A stretch of 64,000 nucleotides of DNA from Typhlomys cinereus (GCA_023101885.1 JALPQD010000818.1:330001-394000), one strand, 5' to 3'; shown: positions 45,388 through 57,227, counted from the stretch's first letter. The notes: a model not told the origin generated them from the letters alone. Numbers and translations: made by a program.

Positions 45388-45805
45388 TGCTGCAGTTCGC
45401 CTGCATGGTTGCTGATAAATGACTGTTAAACGGTCCAGAGAGAACAAGGGGTTTATTTTCTTAGATAGTCTAGTTACAGTTCATAGTCCAGCTTGACAGG
45501 AGAGCCCGCACCAATACCAGGGCTGAGGGTACTGGCCACACCATCACCACATAACGGCTGAGAGAGGGATGATCCTTACTTGCCAGACCAGCATGTCTGG
45601 CCAAGTGTATACAAAGATGCTGACTCTCTCAATCAGTTCTCTATTTTATTCCAGTTACTAATCCCACCCACCACGGGCTGGGCCTTCCTCATCAGGTAGA
45701 CAATCTCTGCAGGTTTGCTCTGGGCTTAACCCAACCACTAATTATCTACAAATGTGCCCAGAGCTCAAACCCTCAACTGTCAAGTTGATACCTGTGCCTA
45801 TGACA
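45388..45805 (-). mobile_element. MaLR/MT-like solo LTR (copy D) in a pyrimidine tract
   Basis: A 418-bp antisense copy: + strand TGCTGCAGTTCGCCTGCATGG to CCTATGACA. Perfect 5-bp target duplication atctc at 45383-45387 and 45806-45810. Confidence 0.9.
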
Positions 45806-45944
45806 ATCTCTCTCTCTCCTTCCTTCCTTCCTTCCTTCCTTCCTTCCTTCCTTCCTTCCTTCCTTCCTTCCTTCCTTCTTCCTTCCTTCTTTCTTCCTTT
45901 CTTTCCATCTTTCTTCCTTTCTTTCCATCTTTCTTTCCTTTCTA
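45806..45944. repeat. (CTTC)n pyrimidine tract, right part
   Basis: C/T only, with CTTC units, leading directly into the tail side of an antisense B4. Confidence 0.95.
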
Positions 45945-46258
45945 TGTGCATGCATGCTCCTATGTATGCTGGTACATGTATACATGTGCATGCCAGGCAG
46001 AGATCAACCTTGAGTACCATGTTCTTCAGGATACCACACACCATGTTTTATGAAGCAGCATCTCACACTGGAACTTGCCAAGTAGGCTAGTGTGGCTGGC
46101 CAGTGAGCCCCAGGGATTCTGGTGTCTCTGTCTCCTCAGCACTGGGGTTTCAAGGATGCTTGTACTATGCCTAACTTTACCATGAAGGTCCTGGGGACCG
46201 AACTCAGTTTCTTGTGCTTTCACAGCAAGCAGTTTATCATCTGAGCTACTTTTCCTTA
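45945..46258 (-). mobile_element. B4-like SINE, antisense
   Basis: A GTGCATGCATG tail remnant, a body with GGCTGGCCAGTGAGCCCCAGGG and CCTCAGCACTGGGGTTTCAAGG, and a head end ATCTGAGCTACTTTTCC. The pyrimidine tract at its 3' side is continuous with the one split by LTR copy D. Confidence 0.8.
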
Positions 46259-46299
46259 GGGAATCCACCTTCATTTTATAATTAAAAAAAACCACTTAT

Positions 46300-46960
46300 T
46301 GGTTGCCAGCGACTCTTCCCAGATGCCCACAGCCTGCACAGCATGGCCCGACAAAGCTGCTGGCCCTGGAGCTGAGTCTTTCTCTGAGTTAGTGGTGTGG
46401 GGCGCCCGGCCGACATGAGTGATGTCGAGGAGGACAATTTCAAAGGCAGAGAGTCTGGCTCTCAGTCAAAATCTCCAACAGGATCTCCTGCTCATGTAAA
46501 GTCGGAGAGCAGGTCAGGATCTTGTAGTCCATCAAGGGCTTCCAAACACTCCGAATCCCATTCTCGATCAAGATCAAAATCCAGGTCGAAGTCAAGGAGG
46601 CATTCTCATAGATGGTACACTCAGCCCGATCCCACCCCCGGGGGAGGCGGTCTCCAAGTAGGTCCTATATGCCACAGTATCAATGGCAGAAGGAGCAGAA
46701 ATCACTCCCTAATTTCTAACCACAAAAGAACACACCAACACTTGTCTTGGTGTGTTCAACCTCAATTTGTACACAATAGAGAGAGATCTTCGTGAAGTAT
46801 TTTCTTGTTACAGACCACTGAAAAGTGTCTATGTGGCTTATGATTAGTGAACTAGGCAATCAGGAGGATTTGCTTTTGTTTTTTGAGAGGATAGGTGACT
46901 CCCAGGAGGCTACAGAAAAAGCAAAGGGAATGGAGCTTGATGATAGAAGAACCCATCCTT
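46300..46960 (+). pseudogene. TRA2A: Processed pseudogene of splicing regulator TRA2A
   Basis: From the ATG at 46415 it reads MSDVEEDNFKGRESGSQSKS and on through SESRSGSCSPSRASKHSESHSRSRSKSRSKSRRHSHR, the N-terminal arginine/serine domain of TRA2A (transformer-2 alpha, a nuclear SR-like exonic-enhancer-binding splicing factor). The frame then shifts after about residue 70. RRM segments reappear out of frame as [22 protein letters not shown] (46740-46803), GFAFVFFERI and a match to the MELDGRR region near 46930. It has no introns and a GC-rich 5'-UTR-like leader (46300-46414). With frameshifts, a broken RRM and no C-terminal Gly/RS region recognised, it is a dead retrocopy. The N-terminus distinguishes it from TRA2B. 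Confidence 0.9.
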
Positions 46961-46964
46961 GTCA

Positions 46965-47875
46965 TCTTTCCTCTTACTAACTCACCCATCCTACTCCTTC
47001 TGACCACATTCACCACCACAAGGGCACGAGGGCAGACTTTTGCTTGTTTGCTTACTTAGGCCATCCCTGAACTGTAAAAGAGGCTCGAGGGCTATTTGCT
47101 GAAGGAATGAATCGTGGTTAAGAACACTGGCTTTGACACAGAACTCTGTAGATTCAGACTGCAACGAAAGAATGATAATTATGAGTACCACAGTCTCACC
47201 TCCTGCAAGCCCCTGTTCTTTACATGTGGATAATGGCATTGTTCATTCCTCCTGCGAGATAAAAAGGGCTTGACAAGTTGATTGAAGAGAATGACAGCAG
47301 TTCGTGACAAGTATCAACCTAGGCACAGAGGAAACAGTAGCTCTCGCCTCTTCTCTTTGGGATTCAGAAAACAGGCAGCAAACACACAGGCAAAGGAGAA
47401 ATAAACTGATTCCGAGTCCCAAGGTCCCAAGGATCCTGACGGGGGGTGACCTGTCATCTCAGATTGTGCATGACACAGCCTCTATGCCTGGTGAGAGGTG
47501 AAAGGCCAGGGCCGTGACTTCATGTAAAGGTCAAGGGAACTTGGGCCTGACTGTTGCTTCTACTTGCTTTTCTGTCTTCACTTCCAAGCAAACGGATCAA
47601 ATGCTCATCTCGGGCGAGCCCCTTGCTCATCTTCTTGGCCAGCGTCAAGCTCCGCTGACCTGAGGAATGACACCTAGGATCCCCCCCCTAAAATAGCGTT
47701 CTACCGAAAGTAAAGCCCACCACATGTGAAAATAAGCTTGCTGTAACAAGGCCAGGCCTAGATCCAACAGCATGAGTGTCGTTGCATCTGAGTGATCATT
47801 TGGCCCCCTAGTAAACCACTGCAAAGTCCCGGATTGAATTCACTTTTTAGATGCTTCCCAAATGCTGAGATCCCA
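46965..47875. other. Unrecognised stretch
   Basis: Possibly the decayed 3' part of the TRA2A copy at its start; otherwise nothing recognised. Confidence 0.35.
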
Positions 47876-47884
47876 GTGGAAGCT

Positions 47885-47995
47885 CTCAGTCTCTGTCTCT
47901 AATTCTTTCTCTTTCTCTCTAATTCTTTCTCTTTCTCTGTCTCTCTCTCTCTCTCTTTCTTTCTCTCTCTCTCTCTCACACACACACACACTCAC
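47885..47995. repeat. (TCTC)n-(CA)n compound microsatellite
   Basis: A repeated ~20-bp unit TCTAATTCTTTCTCTTTCTC (twice), a TC run, then (CA)n at 47977-47999. Confidence 0.95.
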
Positions 47996-48396
47996 ACACA
48001 TACCTCTCTTACAACTCACAGTCTGTCTAGTGAGATTTAAGTCTCTCCTCCCTTCCCCACAATTGATACTGAAAAGATCAGTTTTCTAACATGACTTAGG
48101 GCCTTTGACCAATTGAGTCTTCAGAGAATAGACTATCAGGAGCAATAATGATTAAGTAGATACATTACAGAAAGGAGACCCTCATACAGCTTCTTAAGTC
48201 AGCCTTCACCTTTGATCTCTCATTGGAGATGCTAATAAGCCTTTACCAAAGTAGACAAAAAAACTTATCTATCTAATTGCTCACCTGGACAGACATGATT
48301 TGTTATCAATTTGTTCATAGGTACTTACACCACCCCACATTTTGTTCAAATCTCTTATGTGCAAAAATTCCATTGGAAAATGAACAACTTAGACTT

Positions 48397-49172
48397 CGCA
48401 TTAGTCAGGGTTCTCTAGAGGAACAAAACCAAGAAACCTGTACCTTACACAACTCTGATTGCCATTTTCTGGGAGAAAAGAAGTTGTGAATGTGGCTGCA
48501 AAAGGGCTGTATATAAAATAATTTATTAGATTGGTGTTGTAGTTACTTTTCTTGCTGCTGCTATGAGACATTACTCACACACAACCAGCATAGGGGAGAA
48601 AGGGTGATCTAGTTGGCTTGTGGCCCCAAAGGAGATGCAGTCCATAATGGTGGAATCACGCAGCAGAAGACGTGGCTGAACGCAGAAGCTGAAAGGCACT
48701 TCAGACCATGGCTCTCATCACGGAGGAGAATAAGTGCAATTACAGAAAGTAGGGGCTACCAAACCTCAAGGCCTCCCCCAACCCCTATGACCCGCCTTCC
48801 TCTGACAAAGCTCTACCTCCTAAAGGTGCTACAGCTGTACCAAAGAATAACATCAGCTAAAGATGCAAAACCAATAGCCTGATGGCAGGTCAACTCACAC
48901 TCCAACCATGATGATTGGCTTACACAATTGGGAGTAGCAATAGCTATTCATTCAGGAAGAGTCAATCTTGCTGGAGCTGGCTGGATTTCTCTTCCAAATT
49001 TATCCCATCAGGACCTCATCCTATTGGATGAACAGCAATTTCAATCTCACTTGCTCTCCGGCTTGTCAATTCTCTCTGGAAATTCCCTCACACATGCATC
49101 CAGAGGTGTGTTTTACTAATGCCCTTACTTATCTCTTATTTCAGTCCAGTTCATAGTCAAGATCAATAATCA
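48397..49172 (-). mobile_element. Old MaLR-like LTR, antisense, split by a younger LTR
   Basis: TTAGTCAGGGTTCTCTAGAGG at 48400 and the segment 48919-49172 (GAAGAGTCAATCTTGCTGG... TCCAGTTCATAGTCAAGATCAATAATCACA) are the two halves of one antisense element, interrupted at 48535-48913. Ends are approximate. Confidence 0.55.
48535..48913 (-). mobile_element. MaLR-like solo LTR nested in another element
   Basis: A 379-bp antisense LTR starting TGTTGTAGTTACTTTTCTTGC and ending near CACTCCAACCATGATG. The target duplication attgg is perfect (48530-48534, 48914-48918). It shares CCTATGACCCGCCTTCCTC and CTCCTAAAGGTGC with the copy at 38926. Confidence 0.8.
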
Positions 49173-49174
49173 CA

Positions 49175-50990
49175 GAGGGCCCTGAACACACTAGGGCAAT
49201 TGTTCAGGGTAAACCACTGAGCTTTACTTCAGACCTTAAAAATATTAATATTTGCCTGAGTGTTTCAATAGAGATCACCTTCCTACAATATTTATTGCAT
49301 ATATTAGTGTCAATGTTGTATTTTATTATTAGCTATTGTTCATCCCTTATTCGGTCTAATTTACAAGTTAAACACTATCACTGGCATTCATAAAGTGAAG
49401 AAACATAATGTATAAATAGGGTTCATTACAGACATGCATTGAAGGTCTTGGAATCTATCCTGTGGGCATAAGGCACAATCGGACTTCCTGAATATCTTTC
49501 ACTAGGGTCACTGGGAATTGTCTTCTGCTTAGTGACCAGGTGGCAGAGCCTTGCACATGTGCGGTTCTCCAAAGAGGAAGAGAGCTGATGAGAGATGTAA
49601 TGGTAAGTGAGCCTCATAACTTTTCTCCCAGAAAATGGCGTGGGCCATCTAACAAGGTTACACAGATTGCATACTGATGGCCCGGAGCGCTTTATGGTTT
49701 TCTGCAGAGCAAGGAGCCCACCTCTGTCAACCTTAATAATAGCGTCAGACTTCAGTGGCTCCTAAAATAAATGAAATGAAATGAAATTTTCTGGTTTTAA
49801 AGGTTGACCCTGAGCAAGATAAACATCTTGGATTTTCTCAGCACCTATGTAAGTGACAGTTACCAAATTATATCTCATCACTGCAGATTATATTTTTATT
49901 GTTTTATTTTCTAGTTTCCTATTAAAGTCTCTTCATTTGGCTCAAAGGCTCCCATTTATTGCTCAGAATTTTGTTGCTGAAGCACATGGAATTTTCTGTC
50001 ATTTCTGAGACATGAAAATGAGTTTGGCTTTTTCCCTTTGCAGTGATTATATGAAACAAATGAATAACATCAGTGATTATTAATACCTGGAAAGTGGATG
50101 CACAGCAGGTCAAAGGTCACACTGGTGCCTCTGGCTTCATCTGGCCTTTCAAAAGGACCCAGCCTCTCACTTAACCTTCATCTATATTTCTAGAGAGTTC
50201 TCCTTTTTGGTCTCCCTTCCCCAAATATGGAAATTTTAAAGAAAAATAGAAGCACGTCACTGCCTTCTCCCTGTCCGAAGCTTTTAGATTAACTGATGTC
50301 TACATACCAGCAGATTCAAAAATTCCCACTTGTTCAAATCACCAGGAAGACTAGCAGGCTGTTACAGGAACATCATTCTAACACAATTCTATAGGGTCCC
50401 ATCCATTTAGATCTACAGACACAAAATGTAAAGTACCTTCCTGATAGATTCTTTTTCCTCCAATCCCTACATTTAGAGCAAAAGCTTTGCTTGCTGGTCA
50501 CTGGCCCCCCTCTCCACGGCATCGGGCAATTGCAAAGCCCTCGCTTAGTCTTGTACCCCAGGAGGACAGGGGATAACATTCCTTTCTGTCCTTCATCCTA
50601 CTCACAAGTGCAGGGACTATAAATCTCCAGTCCTCCTTCAAACGCCCCTTCTTCTCTCCTCTGAAAATTAGCCCATGTTACCATGTAGTCATCATCTATG
50701 GCATGGTGTGTTTGGGCTTTTTATCTTACACTTCTGTTTCCTTGTGACCTCATCTTCCCCCTTTCCTCCCTGCCCCCATCACTAGGATTCAAATCATTGC
50801 ACAGTGGAAAGAAAATCAATCCCACCAGTTTTGGCTATGTGGGAATTCCCAATCTAAGCAGAAAACTCATGTTCTACAGGAATATCGTGGATACAATTCT
50901 GAGGAGTTGGTTTCTGAAAGTCAAGAACTACTACTTCAAGAGTTTCCCTGGCTACCAAGAATCTGTGATCTCCCCCAAGCCATGGATATA
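49175..50990. other. Unrecognised stretch
   Basis: About 1.8 kb of AT-rich single-copy-looking sequence. There is a small (AAATG)n run at 49770-49785 and no identifiable gene. Confidence 0.4.
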
Positions 50991-50991
50991 T

Positions 50992-53616
50992 TGGTTATTC
51001 TTTGTGTTGCTGTAAGAGAACATCCAAAGTCAAGTAACTTAAGAGGAGAAAAGGGAGATTTATTCAGCATAGGGTTCCAGAAGAGAGATACAATCCTTCA
51101 TGGCATAAACAGCATAGCTGACTGGCAGAAGCTAGAGATGGATTGTGATAGTTAATCCTGTATGTTTCAACTTAACATACCTGGTATTAACTAAGATCAG
51201 CTGAGACCACACCTGGAAGGATCAACTGAGTCTACCTGAAGGGATTATACTTATACCTACCCTACATCCTATGGGAACCTCCACAGATCTCATAGGAACT
51301 TCCCAGTAATGGACCATATAAAAGGGACCACAGAATATAGAAGGAGAGACATTCCAGGAATTCTCAAGCCATGTGGAAGTCTGCTGTGACTTAGCCTGCC
51401 TGCCAGCTTCTGTCAGCCAGCCATGCCATCTCCACCATGAAAGACTGTATCTATTTCCCCTCTGGAACTGTAAGTTTAATAAATCTCCCTTTCTCCCATA
51501 AGTTGTTTGACTTTGGGTGCTTTCTCACAGCAATAATAAAGAGTAACCATTACATGGGCTAAGTCATGTCCTTCCTGGAGACAGAGAGCTGCATCTATGC
51601 TCAAGAACAGACTCACCAACTCAAGCAGAGCAGAGCTAACAAACCTCAAGGCTCACCCCCTGTGACTGCCTTCCTCCTACAAAGCTCTACTTCCTAAAGG
51701 TGCCATGACCTCCCCAAACATATAAGACTGTAGGGGACACATTTCAAATCATGACATTCCATTCCTGGCCCCCATAGGCTCATTGCCATCTCATTATGCA
51801 ACCATAGACTTTAAAACTCCCAACATAGACTTCATCAGTAGTCTCTACACAGTACAACATACAATGGCATGGAACAAACATTCCTATTCAAAAAAGGATA
51901 GATGAGGACATATCCAGCCAGATCAGTCTGGAACAAGATCAAAAGCCAGCAAGACAAAATCCAAATCCTATAGCTCCATATCTAACAGTTGAACTTCCTG
52001 TTGAAATCATCTCAGTTCCAAAGGGCTTTGGTTCTACCTCTTCAGAAAAGCTGCATATATAACACATTATTCTCTTAGAGTGGCTTCTCCTAGGGCATAC
52101 AGCTCTCCTTGGCAGCTGTCCCTTGGCAACTGGTATAGCTAATATCTTTACTTCCCAATGGCAAATGAAGTTTTAACTCCACAGCACAAACGGCTCTTCT
52201 TGGATCTCTAAATTGAAGGCCTCCTGCCACATGCTATCAGCTTCTGCCATTCTCTGAAACCTTGGAGGAGGGATCCATGACTTCTTCTCTCTGTGCCTCT
52301 TTGATACTTCTGAAATCAGGACCATGTGAATGACATTGCCAAGTTCTGCCATAACCTTGAATTGGAGACTGGCCCCCTCCACTCACAGCTGATTCAGCTT
52401 CTTGGTGTTGATTATAGGAAAACTCTCTTTCTCTCTTGGGCAGTTGCTTCAGAGGAGAAACAGACCTTGTCTTTGGAACTCTGTCCTTCAGCTCATTCCT
52501 TCCAAAAGGGATCCTTCCCTGAGGAATTTTCCCTCAGGGGGCAGCCTCTCCTATTATCCAAATTGAGAGCAAGCTTTGATCCTCTAATGCAGCTAATCTC
52601 TTTAACAACAGCTGACATTTTGCTCTTTGCCTCTTTCTGATTCAACTCTTAATGTTTGCCATTGCATTTTTCATTATCAAACCTCTCATTTCTTGCTCTT
52701 TCATAACTCTGAACAAAAACACTAAAAAGTAGCCAGGCCATGCTAACAAGACTGTCTTGCCTTGAAAGTTCTTCTGCCAAACACTTGAATTTAACTTCAG
52801 GCAAGTATTCAGGATGAGAGCAAAACTTGATCAAATTCTCTGCCAACGCATTGCACCATTTGCTTTTTATCAAGTTTCCAACACAGTCTCTGTTCCCCTC
52901 TGGACCATCACAAGTTAGACTTCCATTGTCCATACCTCTCTCTACATTCCTCTTTTCCATGCTCTCATAAGAATGGATGTTTTGTTCTAGTTGTCAAGAC
53001 ACAAATGCTTTCCCAGCACAAAATCCCAAAGTTCTTTGTATTTCTTCCAACAAACAGTTCCAAAAATCATACTAGCCACATCACAGCAATTACCATACTG
53101 CTGGATACTAACTTCTCTCAGGTTCACAAACTGAGAAATTCTCATTTTGGTATTGGATTCTCAGTCTCCCACAGCAATAGCCCATTTCTCTGATGCAAAT
53201 TTTTAACTTCAAAACACTTCACATTGTGGTACCAGATGCTCTTAATTTCACAACAATGCCCTAATCTCCATACCAATTTCTGTAGAAGTTACTCTTCTTT
53301 GTTACCAAGGCCAAAACAACTTAAGGGAGAAAGGGGATATTTATTCAGCTTATGGTTCCAGAGGTAAGATATAGTCCTTCATGATGGAAACAACATTGAT
53401 AGTTGACATAAGGTAAAGACAAGGTAAGTCACATCCTTCATGGAGACAGAGAGCTGCTGCAAGCTCAAGAGCAGACTTACTAAGTATGGTGGGGTTAAGC
53501 AACCTCAAGGCTCACCCCTTGTGACTGCTTTCTTCCCACAAAGGTCTGTTTCCTAAAGGTGCCATGACCTTCCCAAACACATGAGCCTATAAAGGGACAC
53601 ATATAAAATCATGACA
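50992..53616 (-). mobile_element. Complete MaLR-like provirus with a nested LTR
   Basis: Read on the - strand: 5' LTR 53616-53281 (TGTCATGATTTTATATGTG ... AACTTCTACA), a 1.52-kb internal region 53280-51757, then 3' LTR 51756-50992 (TGTCATGATTTGAAATGTG ...) interrupted at 51554-51144 by another LTR. The internal region starts GAAATTGGTATGG, where MaLR primer-binding sites lie, and ends in a purine-rich CCTATGGGGGCCAGG. It has no gag/pol-like frame, as is usual for MaLR elements, which are ERVL-derived and non-coding. There is no matching 5-bp target duplication (tatat/aatgc), so it is old. Confidence 0.8.
51144..51554 (+). mobile_element. Solo LTR nested in the provirus 3' LTR
   Basis: A 411-bp LTR with imperfect terminal inverted similarity (TGTGATAGTTAATC / TGTAATGGTTACTC), a TATA-like CCATATAAAAGGG near 51318 and an AATAAA signal near 51478. 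It cuts the outer LTR into 152 and 202 bp; flanks tggat/tgggc match 3 of 5. Confidence 0.8.
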
Positions 53617-53619
53617 AAT

Positions 53620-53750
53620 GCATTCGGAATCTCATCATGTAAGATGCATGATGGGGGAGCTTCTGGAACATAGAGGGCCCAGGAAAGGAAAGGATGGAGG
53701 GGTATGCACCACTCCAGTGTCACAAACCTATCTGGAGCAGAATAAATCCT
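53620..53750. other. Short spacer
   Basis: Unrecognised sequence between the provirus and a SINE. Confidence 0.4.
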
Positions 53751-53752
53751 TC

Positions 53753-53945
53753 TGGCTAGGGCTGTAGTTTACTTCCTAGATTTCTTGCTCTTCATGCATA
53801 AATCTCTGGGTTTGATCCCAGCACCACATAAATTGGGTGTGATGGTGCCCCTATGCAACCCCAGGATTTGGGAGTTGAAGACAAGACTAGAGGTTCAAGG
53901 TCATCTTTAGCACAGCAAGTTGGAGAACAGCCTAGACTAAAAATA
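53753..53945 (+). mobile_element. ID+B1 fusion SINE
   Basis: An ID-like tRNA head (GGGCTGTAGTTTACTTCC ... GGGTTTGATCCCAGCACC) is followed by a B1-like body (GGGTGTGATGGTGCCCCTATG ... GGTTCAAGGTCATC). The fusion order fits the rodent B4/ID_B1 class. Confidence 0.75.
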
Positions 53946-53949
53946 AACT

Positions 53950-56325
53950 GTCCAGCACACACAAAAGAATCTTTTGGTTATCAAAGAAGAACTCATCACT
54001 GCCCTGACCAGTTTACACAATGATATAGGATTTTCAGTCACTTTTTTATTCTTTTCTTCTTTTAAAGCACCAGAAACCTTGCCAATAATTTATTGTAGCA
54101 TTATTTTTTTTCAGCTCTTACTTTTCAATCTGCTGGTTTCTATCTAGAGAGTCTGTTTCTCCCTGATGTGCTCAGTTGGGCTTAGTCTTCAGCTCAATAT
54201 GAATAGTTTTCTTCTCTAATGACTTTTCACAAAGAAATGAGACAGAGGCAACCCTGAGCTGTGTTTCCCATGTAAAATCCAAGGACAAGAGGCAGACAGG
54301 TGAGGGTCTACAATCCAGCTGCCCGCACACCCACAGAAGTATAGTGTAGCTGTGTCTGAGTGGGCAGGGACAGTGAGGGGATTTGGACCCCAGAAGTTAA
54401 TGGAGGAGGTGAAATGAGCAGCTATGTGTCACTCTCAATTGAATTGGCTTGATTTAGCAAGAAAATAAAGAAGAAAAGGAGAAGCAGATGGCATCATGGG
54501 ATATGCTTCTACCAGAAAATTAATCGATGCTAATCTGAAATTCAAATTCTGCTGGGCATCCTGAATTTTTCCCTGGCAGACTTATCACCAATCCCTACTT
54601 CCCTTCCTTTCCACTGGGATAGTTCCAACACAATCCATTTCATAAATTTAGGTCTCTGTAAAAATTGTTTTGAAAGAGATCTTGGAAATTTTTAAAAGGA
54701 AAGAACTACTGAAAAATACTTCCCTACTATAGCTAATAAATATTATAACTGTGCAACATGGCAAGAAAAGAATGTGGCTGCGATATGAACTTATAGTAAC
54801 CTAAAAATAATTTTATTATCATTTGATACATTCAAAGACAATCTGTCCATGGTGGTAGATTGAGTTTTTGGCACAAATTCCTTATTCTTTTCTGCATCCT
54901 TACATTTTTATCTTGAGATTTTGCAGTTACTCCTACTACATGCAGATTATATTTCACTACCCATTTGTCTGGTTGTGAGCCAATGGAGTATCACCTGTTG
55001 TATTTGCATAATCAGACTTATCCATTTGCACCCTCATATCAATTTGAAAAGAACATGTGGGGCTAGGAATATGACCATTTGTTTTAGAAAAGATTAGATA
55101 TTTTGAAATAGATATATGGACTCATATATTTTGATCCAAGTCTAATTAAACACAGAAATACCAAGGCACACATTCATGAACTCCAGGTAAATTTTGATGT
55201 ATAATCCAGAGATTGGAGGTGGCTTGTTTTGCAGCTACCTTGCGACAAACACTGACTGATATACTTTAATCTCATCACTCACGTTTCAAATCATGGCAAT
55301 TCTCCTTCTGCTTTGTGAGCTCCAGAGGTCAATCTCATGCCATCAGTCTGGGTGGTAAGCACCTTTACTCACTGAACTGTCTTGTTGACCTCCTGCTAGA
55401 CCTTTTAACATCAGAGATCCACATGCCATGCGTGTCCGGCCCATAAAGTCTTCAACTTAGCTAAGAATTTTTCTTTCAGTAGAAATTTGAGACACAGTGA
55501 ATTCCCAAGATTATGAATACCCTCACTGCTAATGAGATTTTTCCGGAATTTGCCCAACAGAAAATAATTCTTTTTAAGATTTACAAAAAACATTTCAAAG
55601 ATGGTGATGAGAATTATCCACCATGAGAAATGGTATTACTGAACAACTGAGTGGCAATTCATTTACCAGTGTAAACATGCAGCCTGGCAGGGATTGGTGC
55701 TTGTTTTTCCCCCTTTAGAGAATTTTACATTCAAGCTGTACATTTTATTAAACTTGGGATTTGCAGCATGAATCCAATATGTAACAGATGGGAAGCTTAG
55801 AGAGTACAGTTTTAAATATTAGTTAGCAGTGATCTCCAGGGATACTAGCCACAAAGCCTCCCTCTTCCTGCTCCTTGAAATAAAAAAAAAAAGACATCAA
55901 GACTAATTTCTATGCTGTGTGCCTCCTATACCAACACCTTTTAATGTGATGAAGCCAAATATTTGTACTAATATTCCTGAACATTGCAAGAAATATGGGA
56001 ACTCTTCAAACTTCACCCCATGTACTGTATTGTCAGTTTTCCCACATTTATAAACCAAAATAAACTCCCCAATGAGGCTGCATCAGGAGCTACAATTGAA
56101 CAGCCATGAAGATTCAGGAAAACCTGATTTTTTTAAACGTACACTGTTAAGTTAAACCAGGCAAAAAATCAGTGTGATCTCAAATAAGCAATGCACTTTT
56201 TAGGAGTTAGTGTATATGAATTCAAAGTCTTGCTTAAAAGATAGCATCCTGCCTCAGTGATATTGTCAGAAGGGATGGAATGTAACTGAATTACTTTGGT
56301 TTCCCTCAAACATTTTTAGTAAAAA
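53950..56325. other. Long unrecognised stretch
   Basis: About 2.4 kb with no repeat family, gene or long frame that I recognise; AT-rich with ordinary complexity. A candidate for unique, possibly conserved, non-coding sequence. Confidence 0.4.
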
Positions 56326-56330
56326 TATTC

Positions 56331-56535
56331 TTGACTGGGGAAATCGCTTAGGGGTTAAAGTCTTTGCCTCACAAACCGAAGGATCTGAGTCCCCAGATTC
56401 CACGTAAAAATGTTGGAGAGAAATGCAAGCAGCCTACAGGTCCAGCCCTGGAAGGTGGAGCCAGGGAGACCCCAGAGCAAAACAATAAGGAGATTCAGCA
56501 ATCCAAGATGTTTCTCAGTGTCACTCCTAGGGCCA
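56331..56535 (+). mobile_element. B2-like SINE, sense arm of an inverted pair
   Basis: TTGACTGGGGAAATCGCTTAGGGG (head), CTGAGTCCCCAGATTCCACG, then CCAGCCCTGGAAGGTGG and GCAATCCAAGATG, all in family order, ending without a CA tail where an antisense copy begins. Confidence 0.8.
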
Positions 56536-56539
56536 GAAT

Positions 56540-56658
56540 TTCAGACCGTCACCATTTCTGCCTGGGGTTTTCACATAGGACCTGGGATCTGAACCAAGTT
56601 CCTTTAGCTTGTGATGCAAAGCCTTTAATCCTGGAGTCATCTCTCCAAACCCTCTTCA
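56540..56658 (-). mobile_element. B2/B4-type SINE head, antisense arm of an inverted pair
   Basis: CCATTTCTGCCTGGGGTTTTCACATAGGACCTGGGATCTGAACC ... GGAGTCATCTCTCCAAACCC is the reverse complement of the SINE 5' part. With the sense copy at 56331 it makes an imperfect inverted repeat with a ~100-bp loop. Confidence 0.8.
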
Positions 56659-56659
56659 C

Positions 56660-57225
56660 ATGTGTTTTGAGACATAATTCATTCCATAAAAGCCACTTGC
56701 TATGTTCGTATTCAAATACTAATATAGTTCTCACCTTTCTTTGTCAGAAAAGACTCATTTGACAGGGGATAATAGTCAAAACAGAGATTCATAGCTGGTC
56801 ATTGCCTAAAGAATAAGAAACCACTGAGTGTTCATTCCTAAGGGGGATATCAATATCCCGGGGAACATTGCAGAAGAGGGATTGGAAAGACAATAAGAAC
56901 CAGCATATGGGGAGAAGTGCTGTGAAATGCTGGCTACTGCAATCATTTGAACACCCAGTAGCTATACTCACCTGCACATGCAAAAGACATGAAAATAAGT
57001 GGGGAACTAGTTGGGAAAAAGAAGGAGGATAGCAGTAAAAAAAAATGAAAGTCACCTGTTGAAGGCTACAGTTCAACAGTTTGCAGCAAAAAATCACAAA
57101 GTTATGTTACTTATATATCAGTTATTTCCAGAATGTTTTACCATCTTCCAAAGATATCCATTACTAATTGCTTGTTGGTCCTTATTCCCTAGGTAATTGG
57201 AAAATACTAATATTTTCTCTTCAAT
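56660..57225. other. Unrecognised stretch
   Basis: No feature was recognised. Confidence 0.35.
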
Positions 57226-57227
57226 GA

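Noticed and set aside
51757..53280. A gene or exon cluster between the two LTRs
   Set aside because: No long frame exists. Position, length and edge motifs fit a non-coding MaLR internal region.
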